Shown here: piece after piece, positions 26,268 through 34,745 of the stretch
Position numbering within the stretch: position 1 is the first letter of the stretch
How the letters are laid out: the number at the start of each line of letters is the position of its first letter
From: Euplotes aediculatus
Lineage: Eukaryota > Ciliophora > Spirotrichea > Euplotida > Euplotidae
Length of the DNA: 49,754 nucleotides
Direction of reading: 5' to 3'
NCBI GenBank assembly: GCA_030463445.1
Contig: JAQGFW010029703.1
Span: 1-49,754 of the forward strand
The notes under the pieces: model-generated
What the model saw: the letters and a program-made list of their open reading frames with translations, nothing else
What the model was told of the DNA's origin: nothing
Databases searched by the model: none
Position numbers and translations under genes: made by a program

Positions 26268-26317
26268 CGCAGCCCCAATAATTTGATAAGAAATCTGATT
26301 AATATACTTCTGTGTCC

Positions 26318-26337
26318 TCCGTGCCTCTGTGGTAAAA
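26318..26337 (-). repeat. Right inverted flank of the GxxExxY gene
   Basis: On the minus strand it reads TTTTACCACAGAGGCACGGA, 18 of 20 identical to the left flank at 25871-25890. It overlaps the open frame upstream of the annotated GxxExxY start. Confidence 0.65.
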
Positions 26338-26346
26338 AATTAATCA

Positions 26347-28758
26347 TCAGTTACGAGGGGGCTTACCTCCATTCAATAAACCCTGAATGCGTTCCAAAGT
26401 TTTCTTTTCGCCAGTTAGCGATAAAAACGCTTCACGCTCCAAATCCAAGAGGTATTGCTCTGTAACCATTTGCGGATAACTCAAATCGCCACCACAGATA
26501 ACATAAGCCAATTTTTCGGCAATTTTTTGGTCGTGGTCTGAGATATAATTACCCATTCTCATACCCGTAATACCCGCTTTGAATAACGCCAAACCAGCTT
26601 TTCCTTGTACCTTAATATCGCTGCGTTGTTTTGGTTGGGTATAACCATTCTCGGCGAGTTCGATAGCCGATTGTTTGGCTTCGGCAATCAGTCGAGAGCG
26701 GTTCAGCACGATTTGGTCACGGTCGGCTTTGAGATAATTCATATCCATTGCCTCTTGTGCCGAGGTCGAGACCTTCGCTTGTGCGATATTCATAAAAGCA
26801 TTTTGGAGAATATTCAATTCGGCATCGCCTGGTTTGTAAGCATCTGAGCAACGCAACGCCATTTCTTTGGTACCTCCACCTGCTGGAATCAAGCCAACGC
26901 CTAACTCTACCAAGCCCATGTAGGTCTCGGCTGCGGCTACAACTTTATCTACGTGTAGGTTGATTTCGCAACCACCACCGAGTGCCAATGTATGAGGAGC
27001 CCCAACGACCGGAATCGAAGAATATCTGGCACGCATCATTAATTGCTGGAACTGAGCAATCATTAGATTGATTTCATCGTATTCTTGTTCGATGGCAAAC
27101 ATAAACAACATTGCTAAGTTTGCACCCGCCGAGAATGCCTCGGTGCTGTCATTTCCGATTACCAATCCTCTGAAATCTTTTTCGGCAATATTAAATGCTT
27201 TGTTTAATCCTTCTGAAACCTCTGCTCCAAAAGTGTTCATTTTTGAGTGGAATTCTACACCAGCGATTCCATCTCCTAAATCAAAAATCGAAGCTCCTGC
27301 GTTTTTCCAAATAACGTTTGTTTTACGGATGTTATCTAAAATAATGAACGATTCAGTACCTGGAATAACCTTGTATGATTTCGATGGAATATCGTAGTAT
27401 AAGCGTTTTCCACCCTCAATTTTGTAGAAAGATTCATTACCAGCTTCGAGCATTTCATAAACCCAAGCTGCTGGTTTTAGGTCTAAATCTTCCATGATTT
27501 TGACCATTTTCTTGACTCCCACAGCATCGGCTGTCTCGAAAAGACCCATCTGCCAACCAAACCCAGAGCAAATGGCAGCATCTATGCGGTACAATTCATC
27601 CGCAATTTCGGGGATACGATTGGTAGCATAGCGGAATCCATCTGCAAAAGTTTTACGGTAGAATTCGCCCGCCTTGTCTTTTCCATCGAGTAACATTCCT
27701 AATCTTTTTCCTAAATCATCTACTCCTTTTGTACCTTCGAGCGTAGCAAACTTAGCTTTGCCTTCGGGCTGGCGGTATTCCATTGTTTTGAGGTCTAAGC
27801 CCAAAATCACCGATTTGCCTTTTTCGTCTTTAACCTTTTTATAAAACCCTTGACCTGTCTTATCGCCAAGCCATTTGTTTTCCATCAATTTTGCCATAAC
27901 TGGCGGTAACTCGAATGCCGAAACCGATTCGTCATTGGTCAAAACTGCTTTTAAGTTGTTGCAAACATTGACCGTAGTATCCAAGCCCACAACGTCCGAG
28001 AGGCGGAATGTACCCGATTTTGGGCGTCCTACTACCGTACTCGTTAGTTTATCTACTTCTTCGACGGTCAAGCCCATTTCTTCGGCAACACGGATGGTCT
28101 GTACCATTGCATAAATACCCAAGCGGTTAGCAATGAAGGCAGGCGTATCTTTTGCCAAAACGGTGGTTTTGCCTAAGAATAAATCGCCATAGTGCATCAA
28201 GAAATCAACGATTTTCGGGTCGGTTTGAGCCGTCGGGATGATTTCTAATAGACGCAAATAGCGTGGCGGATTGAAGAAGTGAGTGCCGCAAAAATGCTTT
28301 TGGAAGTCTTCGGAACGACCTTCTGCCATCAAATGAATAGGAATACCCGATGTGTTTGAGGTTACCAAAGTACCAGCCTTGCGGTGGGCTTCGACTTTAT
28401 CATAAACTATTTTCTTGATTTCGAGTTTTTCGACAACGACCTCAATCACCCAATCACAATTTTTGATTTTGGGCATATCGTCATCAAAATTGCCCAATGT
28501 GATTTTATTCAACGATTTTTGGCTATAAATCGGCGATGGAGAGGCTTTTACGGCTGCCTGAAACAACTCATTGACAATCCGATTTCGTACCGCAGGATGG
28601 GTTGTATCGAGTCCTTTGGCTTTTTCGGCATCGTTTGGCTCACGAGGAACCATATCGAGCAATAAGACCTCACATCCGATATTGGCAAAATGCAGAGCGA
28701 TTCGGCTTCCCATAATCCCTGCACCTAAAACGGTTACTTTTTTTATGCTTCTGTTCAT
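26347..28758 (-). CDS. fadB: 3-hydroxyacyl-CoA dehydrogenase / enoyl-CoA hydratase
   Basis: An 803-residue bifunctional beta-oxidation enzyme in the Bacteroidota domain order. The NAD-binding dehydrogenase comes first (GAGIMGSRIA at 12-21, NTSGIPIH near 135, HFFNPPRYLRLLEI near 160-173, and C-terminal dimer domains to about 440). An enoyl-CoA hydratase/crotonase domain follows from about 490, with the oxyanion-hole pattern LALGGGCEINL and GLIPAGGGTKEM. It hydrates 2-enoyl-CoA and oxidises the 3-hydroxyacyl-CoA to the ketoacyl-CoA used by thiolase. E. coli FadB has the opposite order. Leftward operon with the thioesterase gene upstream. Confidence 0.92.
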   Translation of the reverse strand: MNRSIKKVTVLGAGIMGSRIALHFANIGCEVLLLDMVPREPNDAEKAKGLDTTHPAVRNRIVNELFQAAVKASPSPIYSQKSLNKITLGNFDDDMPKIKNCDWVIEVVVEKLEIKKIVYDKVEAHRKAGTLVTSNTSGIPIHLMAEGRSEDFQKHFCGTHFFNPPRYLRLLEIIPTAQTDPKIVDFLMHYGDLFLGKTTVLAKDTPAFIANRLGIYAMVQTIRVAEEMGLTVEEVDKLTSTVVGRPKSGTFRLSDVVGLDTTVNVCNNLKAVLTNDESVSAFELPPVMAKLMENKWLGDKTGQGFYKKVKDEKGKSVILGLDLKTMEYRQPEGKAKFATLEGTKGVDDLGKRLGMLLDGKDKAGEFYRKTFADGFRYATNRIPEIADELYRIDAAICSGFGWQMGLFETADAVGVKKMVKIMEDLDLKPAAWVYEMLEAGNESFYKIEGGKRLYYDIPSKSYKVIPGTESFIILDNIRKTNVIWKNAGASIFDLGDGIAGVEFHSKMNTFGAEVSEGLNKAFNIAEKDFRGLVIGNDSTEAFSAGANLAMLFMFAIEQEYDEINLMIAQFQQLMMRARYSSIPVVGAPHTLALGGGCEINLHVDKVVAAAETYMGLVELGVGLIPAGGGTKEMALRCSDAYKPGDAELNILQNAFMNIAQAKVSTSAQEAMDMNYLKADRDQIVLNRSRLIAEAKQSAIELAENGYTQPKQRSDIKVQGKAGLALFKAGITGMRMGNYISDHDQKIAEKLAYVICGGDLSYPQMVTEQYLLDLEREAFLSLTGEKKTLERIQGLLNGGKPPRN

Positions 28759-28793
28759 ATATTAATTAGTGAATACTTTTAAATTAGTGAATT

Positions 28794-28880
28794 GTGAATG
28801 AGCGAATTAGTGAATGGTTTTGATGATGAATTATGACTCTAACAAATTACTTTGAAAATAAGAGTTATTCGCTCATTCAC
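28794..28880. repeat. GAATGAGTGAAT-family palindromic repeat, copy 3
   Basis: Perfect 14-bp arms GTGAATGAGCGAAT (28794-28807) and ATTCGCTCATTCAC (28867-28880), with further GAATTAGTGAAT units on both sides, fill the spacer between the thioesterase and fadB genes. An operon transcript could fold here. Confidence 0.75.
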
Positions 28881-28896
28881 TAATTCATTCAATCAC

Positions 28897-29376
28897 TCAT
28901 TTTTTCAAGACCCAAGCCCAAATCATCTCAGCCACGATGACCTCCTCACCCGTCGAGTCGGTAACAGAAATTGGTACTGATAAATCTCCTTTTTCGGTAT
29001 TTTTAATTAAACTAATTTGGTCGTCGGATAGTTTGGCGATGGCTGTTTGCTGCCCAACACTACGTTTGATGAACTTGACCGAGAGGTTTTTCATCAAAGG
29101 CAATTTGTCATCGGGGATATTCATGCCTACAATCATACCCGTAGCGGTTTCGGCGAGTAGGGTAGTAGCAGCAGCATGAATCTGCCCGATGTGGTTTTGT
29201 ACTTTGGTTCGGTTTGCCGGTGTAATCACGACTTCGTTACAAGTCATTTTTTCAAAATGAATACCAGCCGTTCCGATAAATTTTACGGTTTTGCCGATGG
29301 CATAATCTCTTGCCCAATTTTGTAGAAACTTGGGTAGTTTACTAACTTTTGCGAGGCTTCGGTTAAGACGATTCAT
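28897..29376 (-). CDS. Hotdog-fold thioesterase-like protein (DUF4442/PaaI type)
   Basis: A 159-residue single hotdog-domain protein: FEKMTCNEVVITPANRTKVQNHIGQIHAAATTLLAETATGMIVG is the central helix region of PaaI/DUF4442 proteins, and NLSVKFIKRSVGQQTAIAKL is the following strand pair. Members hydrolyse or bind acyl-CoA thioesters. It heads the leftward beta-oxidation operon and may release fatty acids or trapped CoA. An operator-like promoter region lies upstream. Confidence 0.75.
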   Translation of the reverse strand: MNRLNRSLAKVSKLPKFLQNWARDYAIGKTVKFIGTAGIHFEKMTCNEVVITPANRTKVQNHIGQIHAAATTLLAETATGMIVGMNIPDDKLPLMKNLSVKFIKRSVGQQTAIAKLSDDQISLIKNTEKGDLSVPISVTDSTGEEVIVAEMIWAWVLKK

Positions 29377-29405
29377 CTTTATAATGTGAGAATAAGATAA
29401 TTAGC

Positions 29406-29457
29406 GAATGAGTGAATAGTTTTTAGGAATAAGTTTAACAATATTATTCACTCATTC
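29406..29457. repeat. GAATGAGTGAAT-family palindromic repeat, copy 4
   Basis: Perfect 13-bp arms GAATGAGTGAATA (29406-29418) and TATTCACTCATTC (29445-29457) around a 26-base AT-rich loop, in the 5' leader of the thioesterase-fadB-fadA operon. Confidence 0.78.
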
Positions 29458-29473
29458 ACAATTCAATCATTTA

Positions 29474-29534
29474 TTATGCACGCATAACTTTTTCGATACA
29501 AATATACGTATCCGAAATTATTATGCAAGCATAC
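29474..29534 (-). promoter_or_regulatory. Beta-oxidation operon promoter bracketed by two TATGC-NN-GCATA operators
   Basis: TTATGCACGCATAA (29474-29487) and TTATGCAAGCATAC (29521-29534) are near-identical palindromes whose starts are 47 bases apart. Between them, on the minus strand, TATATTTG (29499-29506) fits the -7 consensus, with TTG at 29526-29528 nineteen bases upstream, inside one palindrome. A repressor at either site would block the promoter. Confidence 0.65.
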
Positions 29535-29575
29535 TATTAAATATTCTTTTTGAGAACCGCAGAGAAGAAATAAAA

Positions 29576-29604
29576 AAGCACATTGAGGGATTTTCAATGT
29601 GCTT
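29576..29604 (-). terminator. Rho-independent terminator of the lipoprotein gene at 29610
   Basis: Perfect 11-bp stem (AAGCACATTGA/TCAATGTGCTT), 7-base loop, followed on the minus strand by a T-run. It begins five bases after the stop. Confidence 0.85.
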
Positions 29605-29609
29605 AGATT

Positions 29610-30044
29610 TTATAAAGAAGGAACTAATTCGAGGTTTACGTACTGCCCAGTGGCTAATTGCTTGTTGTTTTCGGCTCGGATGATTAGCTTGTCTCTCTGT
29701 ACCAACACAAGCTCAAATTTGCCTTTTATGCCTTGGGCATCGATGTCGATATACTTATTGTTTTCTATCAAATACCAAGTGCCAGTATTGACAATCTGTT
29801 TGGTTTGGCGGTCTCTGGCACGAGTTACGTTGTTTTCTCTAAACTCAATCTCTAAACCAAAGAGCCCAACTGCCTGCGAATTTAACTGATTTTGGGTAAG
29901 GGTTTTGTTATCCATATCACTAAATCTATCGAGTTTCCAAAGTTTAGAGGTCATTACCTGTGCTGGCTCAATGATTTCTTTATCTTTACATTTTGAGGCT
30001 ATCAATAAAACCGAAATTAATAAACCAAATGCGAGTTTTTTCAT
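29610..30044 (-). CDS. Small lipoprotein, lipocalin-like
   Basis: A 144-residue protein. Signal sequence MKKLAFGLLISVLLIASKC with a probable lipobox (IASKC; the Lys before Cys is unusual). The mature part has WKLDRFSDMDNKTL, FGLEIEFRENNVTRARD, TGTWYLIENNKYIDID and KFELVLVQRDKLIIRAE, a beta-barrel-like pattern seen in lipocalin-type Bacteroidota lipoproteins. Function unknown. The frame opens at 30071, but the Met at 30044 starts the signal peptide. Confidence 0.65.
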   Translation of the reverse strand: MKKLAFGLLISVLLIASKCKDKEIIEPAQVMTSKLWKLDRFSDMDNKTLTQNQLNSQAVGLFGLEIEFRENNVTRARDRQTKQIVNTGTWYLIENNKYIDIDAQGIKGKFELVLVQRDKLIIRAENNKQLATGQYVNLELVPSL

Positions 30045-30230
30045 ACTTCCTTTTTTGCTTTTAACGTACAAAAATATGGTTTGATTGTGAGGATTAGTAA
30101 AGTTTATGCGATTAATTTTTATCAGAATTGATAAAGTCTATTTCGGTTTGTGATGATTTAATCTCAAATTTGTTGTAATGAAATAAAAGAAATGATTTTG
30201 CAGAATAAATATTTACATAACAAATTCATA

Positions 30231-31877
30231 ATGAAAGTATGGCGTAGATTGATGCTTATATCACTATTCTTTTTTGCATTTATCCAGTCGAGCGTTTTTG
30301 CACAACCTTGTCAGCCCGTAAATTCTTCTTTTCAATTCAGTCCAACAACCCGCAACCGAACGATTGAATGGCAGAAATTTCCCGAATTTAGCCTTCCATT
30401 TAAGATTGTTTGGGGTGGTCCTCGATTCGGAGATACACAAAAACAACCGCTCAAGCATGGTTTTTCGCATATCGGTTACTACGAAGGACAAGACCCTGAC
30501 CTCGAACCCAAAAATCGAGCTTGGATTTGGTACGGAGTAGCATCTCCATCGGCAAATCAGCCGTGGGAGACGATTCGGAGTCCGTGGAATAATAACATGG
30601 ATTTGTACAAATCTCATTTTAGAAATGGTATCAATGCCGTTGCCGATAATTTTCATAGCACATTTCGGAGTGGTGTACCCAACGTAGATTTGATGATTTT
30701 TGATATTGAAAGAAATATCCGTTCGAATGATTCGATTTTAGTTCTAAAAAATCATCCACTCACTCCTAAACAGTATAAATTGCTTGATAATCAGGCTTTT
30801 ATTGTGCAGTACAAAAAAGATATGCAGAATCTCTACGCCGAGCCATTTAAGCAAATGCGTTCGGTCGGGATTCCGCAAACGATGAAATTAGGCAGCTACG
30901 CTGACCCACCGATACCGACAACCTACATCAATTATCCGAGCCTAAGTTGGAGAGAATGGACGACAGCTACTTCGCAAATCAATTACCTAAATTATGATTT
31001 TTCTAAGAATACACTCGGCGGAGAGTTTCATAATCAACAAGACTTTTGGGCACCAACCACCTACTATTTTTTCGATTATCCGAATCCACTGGCAGTAGAT
31101 TATTTGTCTTATTTGCTTTTTCAGGTAGAGATAAATCGAGCGTGGAGCAGCAAGCCAATCATTCCGTTTGTATCGGTTAGGTATTTTTATAATTCAGGTG
31201 TAAAAGACAAATTTATCAGGTCTTATATGGCAGAAGCCACGGCGATTTTTCCGTTCTTTTCGGGAGCAAACGGGCTTTGGCTTTGGGATGACCCACAAAA
31301 CCATAATCGAGATGAAAACTTTGGTTTGTACGAACATTTTATCAATGGATTGTACCGATTATCGCTTTACAAAAATATGTTTGAGGGCAATTACGAACTC
31401 GTAATCCCGACTCCAGCACGTGACTACAACGATACCCAAAAACCGATTTGGCGTGGGGTTTTCAAAGACAATAATCTTTTGGTGGCGGCTCATAATCCTT
31501 ACGCAAAGTCAGATAATGACGTTGTTACGGTGCCAATTGCCTACAAAAACTGGCAAGGCTCGGTTACACTCAAAGGCTACGAGGTTTTTTTATGTAAGTT
31601 TGATTTGAATCTAACTGGCAACGAAAACCCATCGGTTTTGAGTTCGATTGAGGTATTGCCCAATCCTACCCAAGAAGAGTTAAAATTGCGAATCAATGCT
31701 ACTCAAAGTTTATCAACGAATATAGAATTGGTAGATATTCACGGAAAAATTGTTCATTCCGAAAAAACATTCATCGAATTAGGTTTGAATGATAAGATTC
31801 TGAAAATCAATCATTTATCAAGTGGGGTTTACTTTGTGCGAATCCAACATTCGACAAAGAAATTTATCAAACAATAA
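30231..31877 (+). CDS. Secreted protein with T9SS type A sorting domain
   Basis: A 548-residue protein with a signal peptide ([25 protein letters not shown]). A central domain of about 400 residues rich in Trp, Tyr and Phe contains [15 protein letters not shown] near 340, which recalls TIM-barrel glycosidases, but I do not recognise the family. The last ~75 residues ([15 protein letters not shown] ... [13 protein letters not shown] ... [10 protein letters not shown]) are a type IX secretion sorting domain, so the protein should be exported across the outer membrane and attached to the surface or released. The earlier in-frame start at 30192 would spoil the signal peptide. Confidence 0.75.
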   Translation: MKVWRRLMLISLFFFAFIQSSVFAQPCQPVNSSFQFSPTTRNRTIEWQKFPEFSLPFKIVWGGPRFGDTQKQPLKHGFSHIGYYEGQDPDLEPKNRAWIWYGVASPSANQPWETIRSPWNNNMDLYKSHFRNGINAVADNFHSTFRSGVPNVDLMIFDIERNIRSNDSILVLKNHPLTPKQYKLLDNQAFIVQYKKDMQNLYAEPFKQMRSVGIPQTMKLGSYADPPIPTTYINYPSLSWREWTTATSQINYLNYDFSKNTLGGEFHNQQDFWAPTTYYFFDYPNPLAVDYLSYLLFQVEINRAWSSKPIIPFVSVRYFYNSGVKDKFIRSYMAEATAIFPFFSGANGLWLWDDPQNHNRDENFGLYEHFINGLYRLSLYKNMFEGNYELVIPTPARDYNDTQKPIWRGVFKDNNLLVAAHNPYAKSDNDVVTVPIAYKNWQGSVTLKGYEVFLCKFDLNLTGNENPSVLSSIEVLPNPTQEELKLRINATQSLSTNIELVDIHGKIVHSEKTFIELGLNDKILKINHLSSGVYFVRIQHSTKKFIKQ

Positions 31878-31887
31878 GAAAAGAATT

Positions 31888-33945
31888 ATGCCAAATAGAC
31901 TCGCAAACGAGACAAGTCCGTATCTGCAACAACACGCACACAACCCAGTAGATTGGTTTCCGTGGAGCGAAGAAGCCCTTAATAAAGCCAAGACCGAAGA
32001 CAAACCGATTTTGGTAAGTATTGGCTATTCGGCGTGTCATTGGTGCCACGTGATGGAACGTGAATCGTTTGAAAATCAGCAGATTGCTGAAATAATGAAT
32101 CAGTATTTTGTTTGTATAAAAGTTGATAGAGAAGAACGCCCCGACGTTGATGCAATTTACATGGATTCGCTGCACGCAATGGGTGTGCGTGGTGGTTGGC
32201 CGCTCAATGTATTTTTGATGCCCGATGCCAAACCATTTTATGGTGGTACGTATTTTCCATCCAAAAACTGGGCAAATCTGTTGATGAGTATTCAGAATGC
32301 GTTTGTCAATAACCGCACTGAACTACAAAATTCGGCCGATGGATTTACGCAAAATATGCACTTTAAAGAATCGGATAAATACCAGTTGTCGAACGAAGAA
32401 GGCGTTGCGTTTAGCGAAGATGAATTGATTGTGATGTTTAATCGTCTGCAAAAAGATTTTGATACCGAAAAAGGCGGAATGAATCGAGCTCCGAAGTTTC
32501 CGATGCCGAGTATTTGGATGTTTTTGCTTCGATATTACCAACAAACCGAAGACCAAAGGGCGTTGAATCAACTCAAATTGACACTCGACAGAGTTGCTCT
32601 CGGTGGAATCTATGACCAAGTGGGCGGCGGTTGGACTCGCTATTCGACCGATGATGAATGGAAAGTGCCACATTTTGAGAAAATGCTTTATGACAATGGG
32701 CAATTGGTGAGTCTGTATTCGGAAGCCTATGCACTAACAAAAAATGAATGCTACAAACGCAATGTTTACCAGACAATTGAGTGGCTCGAAAGAGAAATGA
32801 CCAATGCCGAAGGTGGATTTTACTCTGCCTTAGATGCTGATTCTGAGGGGATTGAAGGTAAATATTATATCTGGACAAAGACCGAAATCGAAGATATTTT
32901 GGGTGTTGATGCCGAAGAGTTTTGTAATATTTTTGAGTTTAGCGAAGAAGGAAACTGGGAGCATGGATATAATATTGTACACCTCACCCCCGGCCCCTCT
33001 CCCGATGGAGAGGGGAGACAACGTAAAATAGAGGAGTGGTACAAGCAACTAAAAAAATATCGGGATGAAAGACCTCGACCGGGCTTGGATAATAAGATTC
33101 TTTGCACGTGGAATGGGCTGATGCTCAAAGGTTTGGTAGGTGCTTATAAGTATTTTGATGAGCCTAAATTTTTGGAATTGGCCATCCGAAATGCTCAATT
33201 TATCTATGATAATTTAACGGTTTCGGTTCGGGACGAAGACGGTAAAGAGGGGAGAGGTTTGTTGCACCTTACCCCCAACCCCTCTCCCGATGGAGAGGGG
33301 AGTAAAAGGTTGGTTGTTGCATTTCTCGAAGATTATGCGGCGGTGATTGAAGCGTACATTGCACTTTATCAGGTTTGTTTTGACGAACAATGGCTTCGAG
33401 AGGCCGAGATGCTCGCCGATTACACAATTGGGAATTTTTATGATGCCGAGGATGAATTTTTCTACTTTACGGATGTACAGGGCGAAGAGCTGATTGCTCG
33501 TAAAAAAGAGATGTTCGATAATGTGATTCCGGCCTCAAATTCTATCATGGCGGCCAATCTTTATTGGTTATCGGTTTTGTTAGAAAGAACTGATTTTAGA
33601 ATGATTTCGGATAAGATGTTGGGCAAAATGAAAAAACTGATATTGGCCGAGCCACAATGGCTTACCAATTGGGCTTGTTTGGCGAGTTATCATGCAAAAC
33701 CAACGGCTGAAGTGGCAATCGTGGGCGGTGAGATTCTACAGGTTCGGAAGCAAATAGATAAAATATACAACCCAAATAAGGTTTTTGTGGCAACTCAAAA
33801 GAGTTCGGATTTACCACTTTTGCAAGATAGGACAGCTCTCAATGACCAAACGACGATTTATGTTTGTTTCGACAAAACCTGCCAATTACCTACAACAGAC
33901 GTGCAAAAGGCTTTAAGTTTGATAGCAGATAATTTGAATCAATAG
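31888..33945 (+). CDS. Thioredoxin-domain protein, DUF255/YyaL family, with two repeat-derived insertions
   Basis: A 685-residue protein. The N-terminal thioredoxin-like DUF255 domain begins [21 protein letters not shown] and has the CHWC active site (Cys50, Cys53). An (alpha/alpha)6-type domain follows with [30 protein letters not shown] and [12 protein letters not shown], as in human SPATA20 and B. subtilis YyaL; its role is not established. Two short segments, [13 protein letters not shown] near 367-379 and [13 protein letters not shown] near 460-472, are translated copies of the same palindromic DNA repeat and keep the frame. The start is ATG 31888, ten bases after the T9SS gene. Confidence 0.88.
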   Translation: MPNRLANETSPYLQQHAHNPVDWFPWSEEALNKAKTEDKPILVSIGYSACHWCHVMERESFENQQIAEIMNQYFVCIKVDREERPDVDAIYMDSLHAMGVRGGWPLNVFLMPDAKPFYGGTYFPSKNWANLLMSIQNAFVNNRTELQNSADGFTQNMHFKESDKYQLSNEEGVAFSEDELIVMFNRLQKDFDTEKGGMNRAPKFPMPSIWMFLLRYYQQTEDQRALNQLKLTLDRVALGGIYDQVGGGWTRYSTDDEWKVPHFEKMLYDNGQLVSLYSEAYALTKNECYKRNVYQTIEWLEREMTNAEGGFYSALDADSEGIEGKYYIWTKTEIEDILGVDAEEFCNIFEFSEEGNWEHGYNIVHLTPGPSPDGEGRQRKIEEWYKQLKKYRDERPRPGLDNKILCTWNGLMLKGLVGAYKYFDEPKFLELAIRNAQFIYDNLTVSVRDEDGKEGRGLLHLTPNPSPDGEGSKRLVVAFLEDYAAVIEAYIALYQVCFDEQWLREAEMLADYTIGNFYDAEDEFFYFTDVQGEELIARKKEMFDNVIPASNSIMAANLYWLSVLLERTDFRMISDKMLGKMKKLILAEPQWLTNWACLASYHAKPTAEVAIVGGEILQVRKQIDKIYNPNKVFVATQKSSDLPLLQDRTALNDQTTIYVCFDKTCQLPTTDVQKALSLIADNLNQ
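32981..33017. repeat. In-frame palindromic repeat copy 1 inside the DUF255 gene
   Basis: The hairpin CCCCTCTCC, CGAT, GGAGAGGGG (32994-33015) is preceded by ACCTCACCCCCGG. Its reading [11 protein letters not shown] is typical of a repeat family seen inside bacterial genes. It interrupts a conserved stretch between NIVH and KIEEWYKQ. Confidence 0.85.
33265..33302. repeat. In-frame palindromic repeat copy 2 inside the DUF255 gene
   Basis: The same hairpin (33279-33300), preceded by CACCTTACCCCCAA. It reads [12 protein letters not shown] and lies just before the conserved FLEDYA motif. A GAGGGGAGAGG stretch at 33247-33257 may be part of a longer version of the element. Confidence 0.85.
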
Positions 33946-33983
33946 TTTTTATACCTAATTTCAGCCATGAATGAGTGCAGCAA

Positions 33984-34700
33984 ATGAATAGCAGATTTAC
34001 ACAATTTTTTATTGTGTCGGTTTTTTTGTCGATTTTTTTCTTCTTCAAAGAAATCGAGCCAAATTCGCTTGTTACCCTGAGCGAAAGAGGGCTTGCTATT
34101 TTTCTGTTTCAGTTCGATTACGTTTTGCTATTTTGCTACATTGTCTTTGTATTAACCCGAAAGTTTGAGGTCAATGTCTTTTTACTGGGCTTGATTTACT
34201 TGAGTCTTTTTTTGTTAGGAATGGCTTCTTTGATAATTGTTGATGAGAAAGAATACGATATATTTTATTCCTATACCCAACCACTCATTAGAGGAGTATA
34301 TATTTGGATTTTCTTTAGGATGGGGGTAAAATTCTATCTAAAAAAAGGTAAAATTAATATATTCGTTTATTTTGCGGCTTTGACTTGTAGCTTGACGTGC
34401 TTGTATATTCTGAATAAGTTTCCGAGAGAATCTATGTTTTCGTTCAATTTTTACTGGGCGGTGATAGCGTTTTTTTGGTTGGTGGGCTTACAGTTAATTC
34501 GTCATAATAAACCCAATTATATTTTATTTATCTTGGGCTTAGGTCTGACAGCCATTTCAGATTTGTATTACATTCTTCCGCCCGAGGCAAGGTTATACGA
34601 ATTTACTTTTATTCTGATACGGGTTTGTAATACTGCTGGCGAATTCTTACTCGTGAATTACATCATTCGGTTTTTTATACCATTGCGGATTTTGAAATAA
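33984..34700 (+). CDS. Polytopic membrane protein of unknown function
   Basis: A 238-residue protein with about eight hydrophobic helices and short loops. The size and topology recall lysoplasmalogenase-like (YhhN) proteins, but the characteristic motifs are not clear, so I leave it unassigned. A GTG at 33975 is in frame three codons earlier; the ATG at 33984 is preferred. Confidence 0.6.
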   Translation: MNSRFTQFFIVSVFLSIFFFFKEIEPNSLVTLSERGLAIFLFQFDYVLLFCYIVFVLTRKFEVNVFLLGLIYLSLFLLGMASLIIVDEKEYDIFYSYTQPLIRGVYIWIFFRMGVKFYLKKGKINIFVYFAALTCSLTCLYILNKFPRESMFSFNFYWAVIAFFWLVGLQLIRHNKPNYILFILGLGLTAISDLYYILPPEARLYEFTFILIRVCNTAGEFLLVNYIIRFFIPLRILK

Positions 34701-34703
34701 ATA

Positions 34704-34737
34704 ACCGCTGACGGGGCATTTAGCCGCCGTCAGCGGT
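34704..34737. terminator. Bidirectional terminator between the membrane protein gene and htpG
   Basis: ACCGCTGACGG and CCGTCAGCGGT pair perfectly over 11 bp around a 12-base loop, between two convergent stop codons. Confidence 0.75.
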
Positions 34738-34745
34738 ATATAAAA

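Noticed and set aside
32323-33128. Leftward open frames containing [13 protein letters not shown]-like text
   Set aside because: This is the reverse reading of the palindromic repeats inside the DUF255 gene, not an independent gene.
32981-33302. Two spaced near-identical repeats considered as a CRISPR fragment
   Set aside because: Only two copies, about 285 bases apart, inside a conserved coding sequence; no spacer array or cas gene.
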